A stretch of 64,000 nucleotides of DNA from Ruegeria sediminis (GCF_005938215.1 NZ_VCPD01000003.1:310001-374000), one strand, 5' to 3'. Shown: positions 7,314 to 16,365, counted from the first letter of the stretch. Notes: generated by a model from the sequence alone, not told the origin. A program made the numbers and translations.

Positions 7314-8684
7314 ATGAGCATTGAGCGCCTCTTTATCGCAAACCGCGGCGAGATCGCCGTTCGCATCATTCGCGCCGCTAAGGAGCTCGGGATCACAACG
7401 ATCCAGGCCTATTCGGAAGGCGATGCAGATATGCTTGCCGTCAAACTTGCCGACGAGTCAGTTTGCATCGGGCCTGCCAAGGCCACCGAGTCCTATCTCA
7501 ACATCAATGGCGTGGTTGCCGCAGCCATCGAGAAATCTGCTGACGCGGTTCACCCCGGTTACGGTTTCCTTTCCGAGAGCCCCGAATTCGCACGTGCGAT
7601 CGAGCAGGCCGGTATCAAGTTCGTTGGGCCATCCGCTGACACCATTGAGCGGATGGGGGACAAAGTCGCTGCGCGTCAGGCAGCTGAGGCAGCCGGTGTT
7701 CCGGTGGTGCCCGGTTCCAAAGGGCGGATCGAGTCAGTCGATGAAGCTGTCGAGGTTGCCGCAAAGGTTGGCTATCCTGTGATGGTCAAAGCCGCTGCAG
7801 GTGGCGGCGGCAAGGGGATCCGGATCGCTGAGAACGAAGACGAGCTTCGGACACTGGCCCCGCAAGCGCAACAAGAGGCAGCCGCCGCATTTGGCGATGG
7901 TGGGCTATATGTCGAGCGTTCCGTGAAATCTCCGCGCCATATCGAGGTGCAGATTGTCGGCGACGGTAAGAAGGCCGTCCATTTCTACGAGCGCGAATGC
8001 TCCCTCCAGCGACGGCGCCAGAAGGTCTGGGAAGAGGCAGGCGCGGATTGCCTTGACGATCAGACGCGCGAGAACCTCTGCATGGCGGCCGTCGCTCTCG
8101 CGGAATCCGTCAACTATCGCGGCGCAGGAACGCTTGAATATCTCTACGAAGAAAGCACGAATGAGTTCTTCTTCATTGAGATGAACACTCGCATCCAGGT
8201 TGAACATCCGGTCACCGAGATGATCACCGGCTTCGACCTCGTTCAGGAAATGATCCGCGTATGTGGCGGAGAATCCCTGAGCGTCAGCCAAGACCAAGTC
8301 AAGAAATCCGGGCATGCAATCGAAGTTCGTCTCAACGCCGAGGATCCCTTCATGCAGTTCTTGCCGTGGCCTGGGAAGGTCGAGAGGTTGAAGATCCCAG
8401 AGGGGGAGGGGATCCGCTTCGATCACTTCATGTACGAGGGCTACCAGATCCCGCCGTTCTACGACTCGCTGATCGGAAAGCTGATCGTTCACGGCAAGGA
8501 TCGCACCGATGCCATTTCCAAGATGGCCACCGCGCTTGAAAGTCTTGAAATCAATGGCCTGAAAACAACGGTCCCGCTCCACAAGGCCTTGGCAAAAGAC
8601 CCCGGCGTCGCCTCTGGCGATTTCCACACCCAATGGCTCGAGCCTTGGCTGGAAGCCGGGAACCTGACTCCCGAGAACACGTGA
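7314..8684 (+). CDS. Biotin carboxylase subunit (AccC-like)
   Basis: A 456-aa ATP-grasp biotin carboxylase making carboxybiotin from ATP and bicarbonate. Seen: the N-terminal IANRGEIAVRIIRA, the HPGYGFLSE loop (about residues 82-90), the glycine-rich lid KAAAGGGGKGIR (about 158-169), the ERECSLQRRRQK segment (about 226-237) and the catalytic EMNTRIQVEHPVTE (about 288-301). All residues expected for activity seem present. The start at 7314 is preferred over in-frame 7293, which would run into the carrier gene. Gene order carrier-carboxylase-KipI-KipA reproduces, as separate proteins, the parts of urea carboxylase. Confidence 0.95.
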   Translation: MSIERLFIANRGEIAVRIIRAAKELGITTIQAYSEGDADMLAVKLADESVCIGPAKATESYLNINGVVAAAIEKSADAVHPGYGFLSESPEFARAIEQAGIKFVGPSADTIERMGDKVAARQAAEAAGVPVVPGSKGRIESVDEAVEVAAKVGYPVMVKAAAGGGGKGIRIAENEDELRTLAPQAQQEAAAAFGDGGLYVERSVKSPRHIEVQIVGDGKKAVHFYERECSLQRRRQKVWEEAGADCLDDQTRENLCMAAVALAESVNYRGAGTLEYLYEESTNEFFFIEMNTRIQVEHPVTEMITGFDLVQEMIRVCGGESLSVSQDQVKKSGHAIEVRLNAEDPFMQFLPWPGKVERLKIPEGEGIRFDHFMYEGYQIPPFYDSLIGKLIVHGKDRTDAISKMATALESLEINGLKTTVPLHKALAKDPGVASGDFHTQWLEPWLEAGNLTPENT

Positions 8685-8694
8685 GGAAGCCAAC

Positions 8695-9570
8695 ATGAAA
8701 ACCAGATACACATTTGGAGGCGACGAGCACGTCTATGTCGAGATGGATGACGAAATGTCCCTCGACGCGTTCTTCAAGTCTCTGTCCATGAGCAACGCGG
8801 TGCGAGATGCTAAGATTGAGGGCGTCACTGAGATTTGCCCTGCAAACGCCTCGTTCCAGGTCCGCTTCGACCCCGATGTCATTTCTCCCGATGACATTAT
8901 GGCGAAGGTCAAGGAACTGGAGCATAAGGCGGAATCTGCAGAAAAGCGCCTGACCACGCGCATTGTCGAGATCCCCGTCTTTTACCAGGACCCGTGGACA
9001 CATGAAACGCTGATGCGATTCCGCGAACGCCATCAGGATCCGAATGGGACCGACCTCGACTACGCCGCAAAAATCAATGGTTTTGCCTCGGCGGACGAAT
9101 TCATCGAGGCGCATCACTCACAACCCTGGTTCGTGTCGATGGTGGGCTTCGTTGCGGGCTTGCCGTTCCTCTACCAGCTGGTGGATCGCGACAAGCAGCT
9201 TCAGGTGCCAAAGTATCTGAGCCCTCGCACGGACACGCCAAAGCAAACCGTGGGCTACGGCGGATGTTTCTCCTGCATCTACTCCGTTCGCGGTGCAGGC
9301 GGTTACCAGATGTTCGGCATCACCCCGATGCCGATCTACGACCCGGAACAGAAGGTCGCCCATCTGAAGGACTTCATGGTGTTCTTCAAGCCCGGCGACA
9401 TCGTGAAATGGAAGCCAATCGATCGCGCCGAATACGACGCAATCCTGGCAGCTGTTGAAGACGGAACCTACGTGCCGAGGATCGCCAAGGTCGAATTCGA
9501 TTTGGATGAATTCAACGCCGATATGCGCGGCACCAATGCAAAGATGTTGGAGGCCCTCAATGACGCTTAA
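8695..9570 (+). CDS. pxpB: 5-oxoprolinase subunit B / KipI-like carboxyltransferase half
   Basis: A 291-aa protein of the CT_C_D (KipI/PxpB, allophanate hydrolase subunit 1) family. The hallmark GFVAGLPFLYQL (about residues 151-162) and YGGCFSCIYSVRGAGGYQMFGITP (a long conserved stretch at about 191-214) are intact. The length exceeds the roughly 220 aa usual for stand-alone KipI, through an N-terminal region and a C-terminal extension after KPIDRAEY (about residue 242). The KipI fold is half of the carboxyltransferase of urea carboxylase; with KipA it completes the active site. It overlaps the KipA gene by 11 bases, consistent with a fixed 1:1 complex. Confidence 0.88.
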   Translation: MKTRYTFGGDEHVYVEMDDEMSLDAFFKSLSMSNAVRDAKIEGVTEICPANASFQVRFDPDVISPDDIMAKVKELEHKAESAEKRLTTRIVEIPVFYQDPWTHETLMRFRERHQDPNGTDLDYAAKINGFASADEFIEAHHSQPWFVSMVGFVAGLPFLYQLVDRDKQLQVPKYLSPRTDTPKQTVGYGGCFSCIYSVRGAGGYQMFGITPMPIYDPEQKVAHLKDFMVFFKPGDIVKWKPIDRAEYDAILAAVEDGTYVPRIAKVEFDLDEFNADMRGTNAKMLEALNDA

Positions 9571-10531
9571 GATCAAAAACCCTGGCCTTGCGACCTCCAT
9601 TCAGGATCTTGGCCGCATCGGCTATTTCCATCTGGGCATCCCCCTTGGTGGTGCGATGGATCGGTACGCACTCCGCGCGGCAAACATGCTCGTCGGCAAC
9701 GATGAAGGGGCGGCTTGCCTAGAGGCAGTCTTCATGGGCCCTGAGATCGAGTTCACTCAGACCGCCACTGTCGCGGTGACCGGCGCTCAACTCCCGATCA
9801 AGGTTGATGGGGAATACCAGGAGCCGTGGACGTCCTTTGTTGTCAAGGCTGGCCAGACACTCAGCTTCGACTTCCTGGAATCCGGCGCACGCATCTACAT
9901 TGCCGTCAGTGGCGGGATCACAACGCCCGAAGCTTTGGGTAGCCGTTCCACATATCCCATCGGCTCGCTCGGTGGCGTGGAAGGGCGCGCAATTCTAGCT
10001 GGGGATGAACTGCCGACAGGCGGTTCGGAAGGGCCCGGTGCCGGCCGAACCGTGTCGGAACCTCTCCGCCGCAAACCAGGAACACCTGCCAGTCTGCGCG
10101 TCCTCCCCGGGCTGTACTGGCATCGCCTGACGGATGCAGCCGGCGCCGGGTTCTTCGAAGATGAATGGAAAGTTGCTCCTGAGGCGGATCGGATGGGATA
10201 TCGCTTCAAAGGCGGACGCCCGCTTAAGTTCGTCGAGCGCGAACAACCGTTCGGAGCGGGCGCAGACCCATCGAACATCGTGGATGGGTGCTATTCCTAT
10301 GGGTCCATCCAGGTCCCGGGCGGAACCGAACCAATCGTACTGCACCGCGATGCGGTCTCCGGCGGCGGTTATTTCACCCTGGGAGCAGTCATCTCGGCTG
10401 ACATGGACCTTATCGGTCAGCTTCAACCTCACACCTCCGTCAAGTTCGAGAAAGTCGACATGGCCCAGGCGCTTGGGGCCCGCAAGGAACGCAAAGTAAT
10501 GCTTGCTAAAATAAGAGAAGAGCTCGGTTAA
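9560..10531 (+). CDS. pxpC: 5-oxoprolinase subunit C / KipA-like carboxyltransferase half
   Basis: A 323-aa member of the CT_A_B (KipA/PxpC, allophanate hydrolase subunit 2) family. The N-terminus NPGLATSIQDLGRIGY followed by GIPLGGAMD is diagnostic, and the C-terminal ...DGCYSYGSIQVPGGTEPIVLHRDAVSGGGY region (about residues 238-274) is the conserved CT core. The frame is open upstream to 9455, but the start at 9560 is right because it aligns with the family and overlaps the pxpB-like stop by 11 bases. Together with the upstream subunit and the biotin proteins it is predicted to transfer carboxybiotin CO2 to, or otherwise activate, an amide or lactam nitrogen. Confidence 0.9.
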   Translation: MTLKIKNPGLATSIQDLGRIGYFHLGIPLGGAMDRYALRAANMLVGNDEGAACLEAVFMGPEIEFTQTATVAVTGAQLPIKVDGEYQEPWTSFVVKAGQTLSFDFLESGARIYIAVSGGITTPEALGSRSTYPIGSLGGVEGRAILAGDELPTGGSEGPGAGRTVSEPLRRKPGTPASLRVLPGLYWHRLTDAAGAGFFEDEWKVAPEADRMGYRFKGGRPLKFVEREQPFGAGADPSNIVDGCYSYGSIQVPGGTEPIVLHRDAVSGGGYFTLGAVISADMDLIGQLQPHTSVKFEKVDMAQALGARKERKVMLAKIREELG

Positions 10532-10602
10532 GAGCCAGAAACCCAAGCTGAAATCGCGAGCAATCGCTTCAGACTACTTTAACTGACAAGGAGATCAGAA
10601 CA

Positions 10603-11679
10603 ATGAAACTCGTCCTGAAGACGGCCACAGCACTGGCATTGAGTGCTGCACTACCGGCCATCGCTTTCGCCGAAGAAGCATGGTTCCCCTATGCTGCCGA
10701 AGAAGTCACCCCGGCCTTTTCCGCAGATGGCGAAGTGAACGCCGTCACCTATGAAGCGCTCGCCGCTGCCGAGAAAGCCTGGAACATCTGCGTGTCTTTC
10801 CCGCACATGAAAGACGCTTACTGGCTGGGCGTTGACTATGGTGTCGTCGATGAAGCCAAGCGCCTTGGCGTGAACCTCAATCTCGTGGAAGCCGGGGGCT
10901 ATACCGAGCTGAACAAACAAATCAGCCAGATTGAAGACTGTGTTTCGGGCGGTGCGGATGCCGTGGTCATTGGCGCGATCTCCTATGATGGCCTGAACAA
11001 CGTCATCGGTGAGGTTGCAGCGAAGGGTATTCCAGTCATCGACGTTATCAATGGCGTCTCTTCGGAAGACATTTCGGCCAAATCCTTGGTGTCGTTCAAG
11101 GTCATGGGCTATGAGACCGGCGCCTATCTCGCCGCGAAGCACCCTGCCGGCACAGACCCTGTGCAAGTCGGCTGGTTCCCTGGCCCTGCAGGTGCAGGAT
11201 GGGTTGAGGCCGCGCACGCCGGCTTCATGGAAGCCGTGAAAGGCTCCGCAGTTGAAGTTCTCGAGCCCCGCTTCGGCGATACGGGCAAGGAAACTCAGCT
11301 GAAGCTCGTCGAAGACGTTCTGCAAGCCAACCCGGATGTTCGTTACCTGGCCGGCACAGCCGTGACCGCCGAAGCGGCTCAAGGTCTCATCCGTGAGCGC
11401 GGTCTGCAGGGCAAGGTCGATCTGCTCGCCTTCTACATGACCCCGGGCGTCTACACGGGCATCGAGCGCGGTTTCATCCTCGCGGCGCCTGCTGACAGCA
11501 TGGTGGTTCAGGGCCGTATCGCAATCGATCAGGCCGTCCGCATCCTCGAAGGCAAAGACTACATCAAACACGTGGGTCCGAAGATCTTCGTGGTTGATCC
11601 TGAAAACATTGGAGACGTCGAGCGCACCAATATCCTTCCGCCGGAAGGGTTCTCGCCTGTCTTCTCTGTGTCCAACTAA
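10603..11679 (+). CDS. Periplasmic substrate-binding protein, TorT-like (ribose-type ABC importer)
   Basis: A 358-aa type I periplasmic binding protein with a Sec signal peptide (hydrophobic ALALSAALPAIAFA, cleavage before EEAW, about residue 24). It has the TorT-like pattern KAWNICVSFPHMKDAYWLGV (about residues 57-76) and repeated G-G-A-D-A segments. TorT itself binds TMAO for a sensor kinase, but here the gene sits ahead of an RbsA-type ATPase and RbsC-type permease, so it is the importer's capture protein. AAGGAG is 10 bases before the ATG. A strong hairpin terminator follows, which would allow higher expression than the downstream transporter genes. The ligand is unknown; co-location suggests the pathway substrate. 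Confidence 0.85.
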   Translation: MKLVLKTATALALSAALPAIAFAEEAWFPYAAEEVTPAFSADGEVNAVTYEALAAAEKAWNICVSFPHMKDAYWLGVDYGVVDEAKRLGVNLNLVEAGGYTELNKQISQIEDCVSGGADAVVIGAISYDGLNNVIGEVAAKGIPVIDVINGVSSEDISAKSLVSFKVMGYETGAYLAAKHPAGTDPVQVGWFPGPAGAGWVEAAHAGFMEAVKGSAVEVLEPRFGDTGKETQLKLVEDVLQANPDVRYLAGTAVTAEAAQGLIRERGLQGKVDLLAFYMTPGVYTGIERGFILAAPADSMVVQGRIAIDQAVRILEGKDYIKHVGPKIFVVDPENIGDVERTNILPPEGFSPVFSVSN

Positions 11680-11696
11680 CCTCCTCCCTGTTGGAC

Positions 11697-11738
11697 TGCG
11701 GGCCGGTCTGGGCCTGTCCCACCGGCCCGCATTTTTTT
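11697..11738 (+). terminator. Intercistronic intrinsic terminator / attenuator
   Basis: A perfect 11-bp stem, TGCGGGCCGGT with ACCGGCCCGCA, encloses a 13-base loop and is followed by seven Ts. It lies between the binding-protein gene and the ATPase gene of the same importer. It probably reduces read-through so that the binding protein is made in excess. Confidence 0.8.
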
Positions 11739-11748
11739 GGAGACTGAC

Positions 11749-13257
11749 ATGTCAGCACAACCACTCATCGAAACAAGAGCGCTCACGAAACAATACCCAG
11801 GCGTGCTTGCCCTCAATGCCGTCGATTTCGACCTTCATTCGGGCGAGGTACACGTTCTCTTCGGTGAGAATGGTGCCGGGAAATCAACGCTGATTTCAAT
11901 GCTCGCGGGCGCGAACACTCCGTCACAAGGCAGCGTTGTCCTTGATGGTCAGGAAATGAAATTCGACAGCGTCGCCGATGCCCAGGACAAGGGTATCTAC
12001 ACTGTCTTTCAGGAATTTTCGCTGATCCCGACCCTTACTGTGGCGCAAAATATCTTCCTGGGCTGGGAGCCCATGAAGGGCCCTTTCATCGACCATCGCA
12101 CCATGCGCAAACGCGCACATGAAATGCTCCTCGAGCTTGGGTTCGATATCGATCCGAATGAGACCACCTCGCACCTATCGCGGGCGCAGCAACAGATGGT
12201 CGAGATAACCAAGGCCTTTCACGGCGATCTCAAAGTGCTTATTTTGGACGAGCCGACGGCATCACTCACGGACAAGGAAGTCGATCACCTCTTTGAGTTC
12301 GTCAACGAGCTCAAGGCCAAGGGCGTCGGTATCATTTATATATCGCACCGCATCCAGGAGTTTTCGCGCATTGCAAACCGGGTCACGGTTCTGCGCGACG
12401 GCGGCAAAATCGGTACCGTCGATATGGCGGAAACCAATGAAGACGCTCTGGTCGAGATGATGACCGGGCGGTCGATCGACGAGATCTATCCCAAGATCGA
12501 AAAAGGATCGGGGGAAGTTCTGCTGACCGTCGAGGGCCTCAGAACGGCAGGCATTCGCAATGCTTCCTTCGAGGTGCGGGCGGGCGAAGTCCTGGGGGTC
12601 GCGGGCCTTGTCGGTTCAGGCAAATCGCGCCTTTTCCGCACGGTCATGGGATTGACCACACGCTTGGCAGGAACGGTGAAAATGCGCGGCAAGGACATCA
12701 GTCATGCGCCGACGCGCGACATCATCAAGGAGGGGATCTACTACCTCTCGCCGGACCGGAAGGGGGAAGGGCTCGACCTTGCCAAACCGTCCAAGGACAA
12801 TCTCGCGATCAATCTTGTCATGGGGGACAAGGTTGGGGGCGACGGCCAGCTGGTCAAATGGTCCGAAGTCAACGCCGAGGCCGCGACAATCTCGGACCAT
12901 GTGGAGTTGCACGCGGGCTATCGCAACAAGCCGGTGTCCCAGCTTTCTGGCGGCAACCAACAAAAGGTGCTGTTTGGCAAATGCTTTGGTCAGAATGCCG
13001 ACATCATCATCTTTGATGAGCCCACGGTCGGTGTCGACATGGGCACCCGCGCGGCACTCTACCTTCTGATCAAGGAATTGGCGGAATCCGGTAAAGCCGT
13101 GGTCGTGATCTCTTCCGACCTTCCCGAGGTCATGAACCTCTCCCATCGAATGATTGTTCTGGCGCATGGCCACATCTCGGCAGAGCTGAGCGGTGACGAC
13201 ATGACGGAAGAGCAAGTTCTCAAATTCTTCTTCGACGAAACCGGAGCAAAACTATGA
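11749..13257 (+). CDS. ABC importer ATPase, RbsA-type with two nucleotide-binding domains
   Basis: A 502-aa sugar-type (CUT2) ATPase with two cassettes. Domain 1 shows Walker A GENGAGKST (about residues 40-48) and Walker B LILDEPTAS; domain 2 has the degenerate GLVGSGKSR, signature LSGGNQQK and Walker B IIFDEPTVGVD. The first domain's signature is reduced (LSRAQQQ), which is usual in this subfamily. GGAG lies 6 bases before the ATG at 11749. The gene ends in an ATGA overlap with the permease gene. CUT2 importers carry sugars and also small non-sugar ligands, so the family does not define the ligand. Confidence 0.93.
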   Translation: MSAQPLIETRALTKQYPGVLALNAVDFDLHSGEVHVLFGENGAGKSTLISMLAGANTPSQGSVVLDGQEMKFDSVADAQDKGIYTVFQEFSLIPTLTVAQNIFLGWEPMKGPFIDHRTMRKRAHEMLLELGFDIDPNETTSHLSRAQQQMVEITKAFHGDLKVLILDEPTASLTDKEVDHLFEFVNELKAKGVGIIYISHRIQEFSRIANRVTVLRDGGKIGTVDMAETNEDALVEMMTGRSIDEIYPKIEKGSGEVLLTVEGLRTAGIRNASFEVRAGEVLGVAGLVGSGKSRLFRTVMGLTTRLAGTVKMRGKDISHAPTRDIIKEGIYYLSPDRKGEGLDLAKPSKDNLAINLVMGDKVGGDGQLVKWSEVNAEAATISDHVELHAGYRNKPVSQLSGGNQQKVLFGKCFGQNADIIIFDEPTVGVDMGTRAALYLLIKELAESGKAVVVISSDLPEVMNLSHRMIVLAHGHISAELSGDDMTEEQVLKFFFDETGAKL

Positions 13258-14264
13258 CGACAGAAGCTAAAGAAACCGGGGCCTTCGATCCCATCCGCAA
13301 AACGTTCATCAAGGTTGGCGTCTTGCCATTCTTCCTGGTTGGCGCACTGATCATCTTCACTGCGCTTTCCGACAAGTTCCTCAGCGTGCAGAACCTCGTC
13401 AACGTCGCCCGACAATCGGTTTATCTTGTGCTGGTGTCGATGGGGCAGATGTTGGTTCTCATTTCGGGTGGTTTCGACCTCTCCGTCGGCACCTCGATTG
13501 CCTTGACGTCGGTGGTCTCCGCGCTCGGCATGGTCTGGCTCGCCGGAATTTTCCCTGACGCGATTTGGCTCGCCATCACCCTTGGTGCTTTCATGGGCTT
13601 TGCGGCTGCAATCACTGTCGGTCTGATCAACGGTGTCGGCGTTGCCTATTTCGATGTTTCCCCGTTCATCATGACGTTGGGTGTTTCCTCTGTCGGCGCA
13701 GGCCTCGCGCTCTTCCTGACGGGTGGGGTTCCGGTTTCGAACCTGCCCTTCGCATTCGGTGACACTTTCGGCTTCGGAAGGCTCTTCGGGGTTCCAATTC
13801 CAGTGATAATCGCCGTCATCTGCATTGTCGTCATGTGGCTCTTCATGTCCCGGACGCGCCTTGGCACACAGGTCTACGCTGTTGGCGGCAATATCAAGGC
13901 GGCACATCTTTCGGCGATCAACACAAAGCGCACGCTCATGATGGCCTATGTGATCTGTGCGTTGATCGCGTCTTTGACCGGGTTGCTCCTAACGGCACGC
14001 GTCGAATCGGGCGAAGCCAACCTTGGAAGCACAATTGCGCTCGAGTCGATCGCAGCCTGTGTGATCGCGGGCGTGTCATTGAGAGGCGGCATCGGTCGGG
14101 TGGAAAACGTTGTCCTCGGGGCCTTCTTCATCGTGCTTGTCCAGAACGGCATGAACCTCGCGCAGGTCAGCTCCTACATGCAGATGGTGCTCCTCGGTGC
14201 CCTGCTGATCCTGGCCGTGATCTTCGATCAGATGCGTTACCGCATGATCCTGAGCGGAAACTGA
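13254..14264 (+). CDS. ABC importer permease, RbsC-type
   Basis: A 336-aa integral membrane protein with about eight to ten hydrophobic segments. It includes the CUT2 permease motif GGFDLSVGTS (about residues 73-82) and the late ESIAACVIAGVSLRGGIG region (about 264-281) that contacts the ATPase. The start overlaps the ATPase stop by four bases. It is the last gene of the operon, followed by a hairpin terminator 18 bases after the stop. Confidence 0.93.
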   Translation: MTTEAKETGAFDPIRKTFIKVGVLPFFLVGALIIFTALSDKFLSVQNLVNVARQSVYLVLVSMGQMLVLISGGFDLSVGTSIALTSVVSALGMVWLAGIFPDAIWLAITLGAFMGFAAAITVGLINGVGVAYFDVSPFIMTLGVSSVGAGLALFLTGGVPVSNLPFAFGDTFGFGRLFGVPIPVIIAVICIVVMWLFMSRTRLGTQVYAVGGNIKAAHLSAINTKRTLMMAYVICALIASLTGLLLTARVESGEANLGSTIALESIAACVIAGVSLRGGIGRVENVVLGAFFIVLVQNGMNLAQVSSYMQMVLLGALLILAVIFDQMRYRMILSGN

Positions 14265-14281
14265 CGAATACGCAAAAGACT

Positions 14282-14308
14282 GGGGCCGGCAAAAACCGGC
14301 CCCATTTT
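14282..14308. terminator. Terminator between convergent transporter and regulator genes
   Basis: GGGGCCGG (14282-14289) pairs with CCGGCCCC (14296-14303) around a CAAAAA loop, then ATTTTGG follows. A short T-run on the plus strand suits the permease operon. The stem may also stop transcription of the opposing regulator gene. Confidence 0.75.
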
Positions 14309-14374
14309 GGTTTCAGTCATGAAAGGAGAACAATCTCGAACACATGGGGCTCACAGGTGCCGACAGATTGAGCG

Positions 14375-14941
14375 TCAGAATGTTGGGGGCGTGCACGCAC
14401 TCACCAGAACGCAAGGTTCAGGTCCGATCTGGCGAAATCTATGGGGCCTCTTGCTATCGAAATAGTAGGCATCTCCGGGACCGAGTATCTTGCGTTGATC
14501 ATCGACCGTAATTTCGATCCGACCTGAGATGACGACCCCGCCTTCTTCGCCTTCGTGGACGTACATGACCCGTCCGGTGTCAGCCCCGATCTCATAGGTC
14601 TCATAGAGTATCATCATGGCACGGCCCAGCAGATCGGTCCCGACCTGTTTGAGAGAGAGCCGACCCTTCCCGATCTCCGGCAAATCTTCGGCAGCATAAA
14701 AGGTCGTCTTCTCCATCTCCGGTTCAAATTCGAAGAACTCGGAGAGGCTGACCGGGATGCCGTCCAGGACCCGCCGCAACGCTCCGACAGATGGGTTTGT
14801 CTTACCGGATTCCATGAGCGAGATCGTCGAGTTTGGCACGCCGGTCTTCTTGGCAAGCGCCCTTTGAGACAACCCGGCTCGCTCTCTGAGAGCCCGCAAT
14901 CGGGCACCAAGAATGAGGTCTTCCTGCGATGTGTTCGTCAT
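14375..14941 (-). CDS. XRE-cupin regulator, PuuR-like
   Basis: A 188-aa regulator with an N-terminal XRE helix-turn-helix (LRALRERAGLSQRALAKKTG, about residues 13-32; VPNSTISLMESG recognition region) and a C-terminal cupin (YVHEGEEGGVVISG... and GPGDAYYFDSKRPHRF). This is the architecture of PuuR/SutR, which repress polyamine/GABA catabolic genes. A TTG start at 14956 is possible; the ATG at 14941 is preferred. It diverges from gabT, with 144 bases between that hold an inverted repeat at 14967. Likely a repressor of the gabT-bioY operon; the effector would bind the cupin. Confidence 0.87.
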   Translation of the reverse strand: MTNTSQEDLILGARLRALRERAGLSQRALAKKTGVPNSTISLMESGKTNPSVGALRRVLDGIPVSLSEFFEFEPEMEKTTFYAAEDLPEIGKGRLSLKQVGTDLLGRAMMILYETYEIGADTGRVMYVHEGEEGGVVISGRIEITVDDQRKILGPGDAYYFDSKRPHRFRQIGPEPCVLVSACTPPTF

Positions 14942-14966
14942 GTTCAGAATACTCAAAATGTGAACT

Positions 14967-14985
14967 TTGATTCCTTATAAATCAA
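14967..14985. promoter_or_regulatory. Candidate operator of the PuuR-like regulator
   Basis: An inverted repeat TTGATT-N7-AATCAA lies 26 bases upstream of the regulator's ATG and about 100 bases before gabT, in an AT-rich stretch suited to overlapping divergent promoters. Binding by the neighbouring XRE protein is inferred from position only. Confidence 0.45.
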
Positions 14986-15085
14986 CTAGTTGCTAAACAC
15001 AAGAAACAGGCTTTTACAACATAGTGAACGCCTACAGGATACGGAAAGCAGGCCTCGTCGCCCTGATTCGAAAAGGAAGAAAACC

Positions 15086-16363
15086 ATGTTGAACGCAGAA
15101 ATCAGCACTCGCAAAGACAAAGCCATCTCTCGCGGCGTCGGGATGCAAACCCAGATCTACGCAGACCGGGCAAAGAACTCGGAAGTTTGGGATGTGGAGG
15201 GAAAGCGCTACATCGATTTCGCCGCAGGCATTGCCGTCGTGAACACCGGCCACTGCCATCCGAAAGTCATGGCAGCAGTGGAGCGGCAGATGGGGTCCTT
15301 CACCCATACCTGTCACCAGGTGCTGCCTTACGAGAACTACGTCAGACTTGCTGAGCGCCTGAACGCGAGCGTATCCGGCGATTTCGAGAAGAAGACCGTC
15401 TTCGTGACAACCGGCGCCGAAGCTGTCGAGAACGCAATCAAAGTGGCGCGCGCGTACACTGGCCGCCCGGCGGTCATCGCCTTCGGGGGCGGCTTTCATG
15501 GTCGCACGTTCATGGGCATGAGCCTCACGGGTAAAGTCGCGCCTTATAAGCAAGGCTTCGGGGCGATGATGCCCGACGTCTATCACGTGCCGTTCCCGAT
15601 CGATGTGCACGGGGTTTCCACGGAAGACTCGATGAATGCCCTGAACAAGCTCTTCAAAGCGGATCTCGATCCCGGACGCGTTGCAGCGATCATTTTTGAG
15701 CCGGTGCAAGGGGAGGGCGGTTTCTATCCTGCTCCTGCCGAGCTCGTGCGCGAGATCCGCGCGCTTTGTGATGAGCATGGGATTGTGATGGTCGCGGACG
15801 AGATTCAGACCGGCTTTGCGCGCACTGGCAATCTCTTTGCCATGGATGGCTATTGCGTCGCACCCGATCTGACCACGATGGCCAAGGGACTCGCAGGTGG
15901 CTTGCCGCTCGCGGCCGTTACCGGCAAGGCCGAGATCATGGATGCCGCCGGCCCTGGTGGTCTTGGCGGAACCTACGGCGGCAACCCGCTCGGGATTGCG
16001 GCGGCCCATGCCGTTCTTGATGTCATCGAGGAAGAAGACCTCTGCGCACGCGCAAATGAGCTGGGGTCGCGTCTGCGCCAACGGCTTGAATCGATCCGTG
16101 CCACAACTCCGGAAATCGTCGACATTCGTGGTCCCGGTTTCATGGTGGCTGCAGAATTCAATACGAGCGATGGCTCAGCCCCCAGCCCTGAATTCACGCA
16201 GAAAGTTCGCACTGAAGCTCTCAAACGCAACCTCATCCTTCTGACCTGCGGCGTTTATGGCAACGTCATTCGCTTCCTCGCCCCGATCACCATTCAGGAT
16301 GAGGTCTTTGCCGAGGCGCTCGACATTCTTGAAGCGTCTATCGCTGCCGCGCGGAAGAACTGA
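15086..16363 (+). CDS. gabT: 4-aminobutyrate aminotransferase
   Basis: A 425-aa class III PLP aminotransferase that moves the amino group of GABA to 2-oxoglutarate, giving succinic semialdehyde and glutamate. Seen: FVTTGAEAVENAIKVAR (about residues 107-123), GGGFHGRT, the ADEIQTGFARTG cofactor-Asp motif (about 236-247) and the PLP lysine in TMAKGLAGGLPL (about residue 266). The start follows AAGGAAG and agrees with GabT alignments; an open frame to 14990 is ignored. It is the first gene of a seven-gene run. Adjacent gabD supports GABA rather than ornithine as substrate. Confidence 0.92.
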   Translation: MLNAEISTRKDKAISRGVGMQTQIYADRAKNSEVWDVEGKRYIDFAAGIAVVNTGHCHPKVMAAVERQMGSFTHTCHQVLPYENYVRLAERLNASVSGDFEKKTVFVTTGAEAVENAIKVARAYTGRPAVIAFGGGFHGRTFMGMSLTGKVAPYKQGFGAMMPDVYHVPFPIDVHGVSTEDSMNALNKLFKADLDPGRVAAIIFEPVQGEGGFYPAPAELVREIRALCDEHGIVMVADEIQTGFARTGNLFAMDGYCVAPDLTTMAKGLAGGLPLAAVTGKAEIMDAAGPGGLGGTYGGNPLGIAAAHAVLDVIEEEDLCARANELGSRLRQRLESIRATTPEIVDIRGPGFMVAAEFNTSDGSAPSPEFTQKVRTEALKRNLILLTCGVYGNVIRFLAPITIQDEVFAEALDILEASIAAARKN

Positions 16364-16365
16364 TC

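Noticed and set aside
6275..10531. Simple assignment of the operon as housekeeping acetyl-CoA carboxylase
   Set aside because: The lone carrier and biotin carboxylase sit with LamB/YcsF, KipI and KipA rather than AccA/AccD, so fatty-acid synthesis is unlikely.
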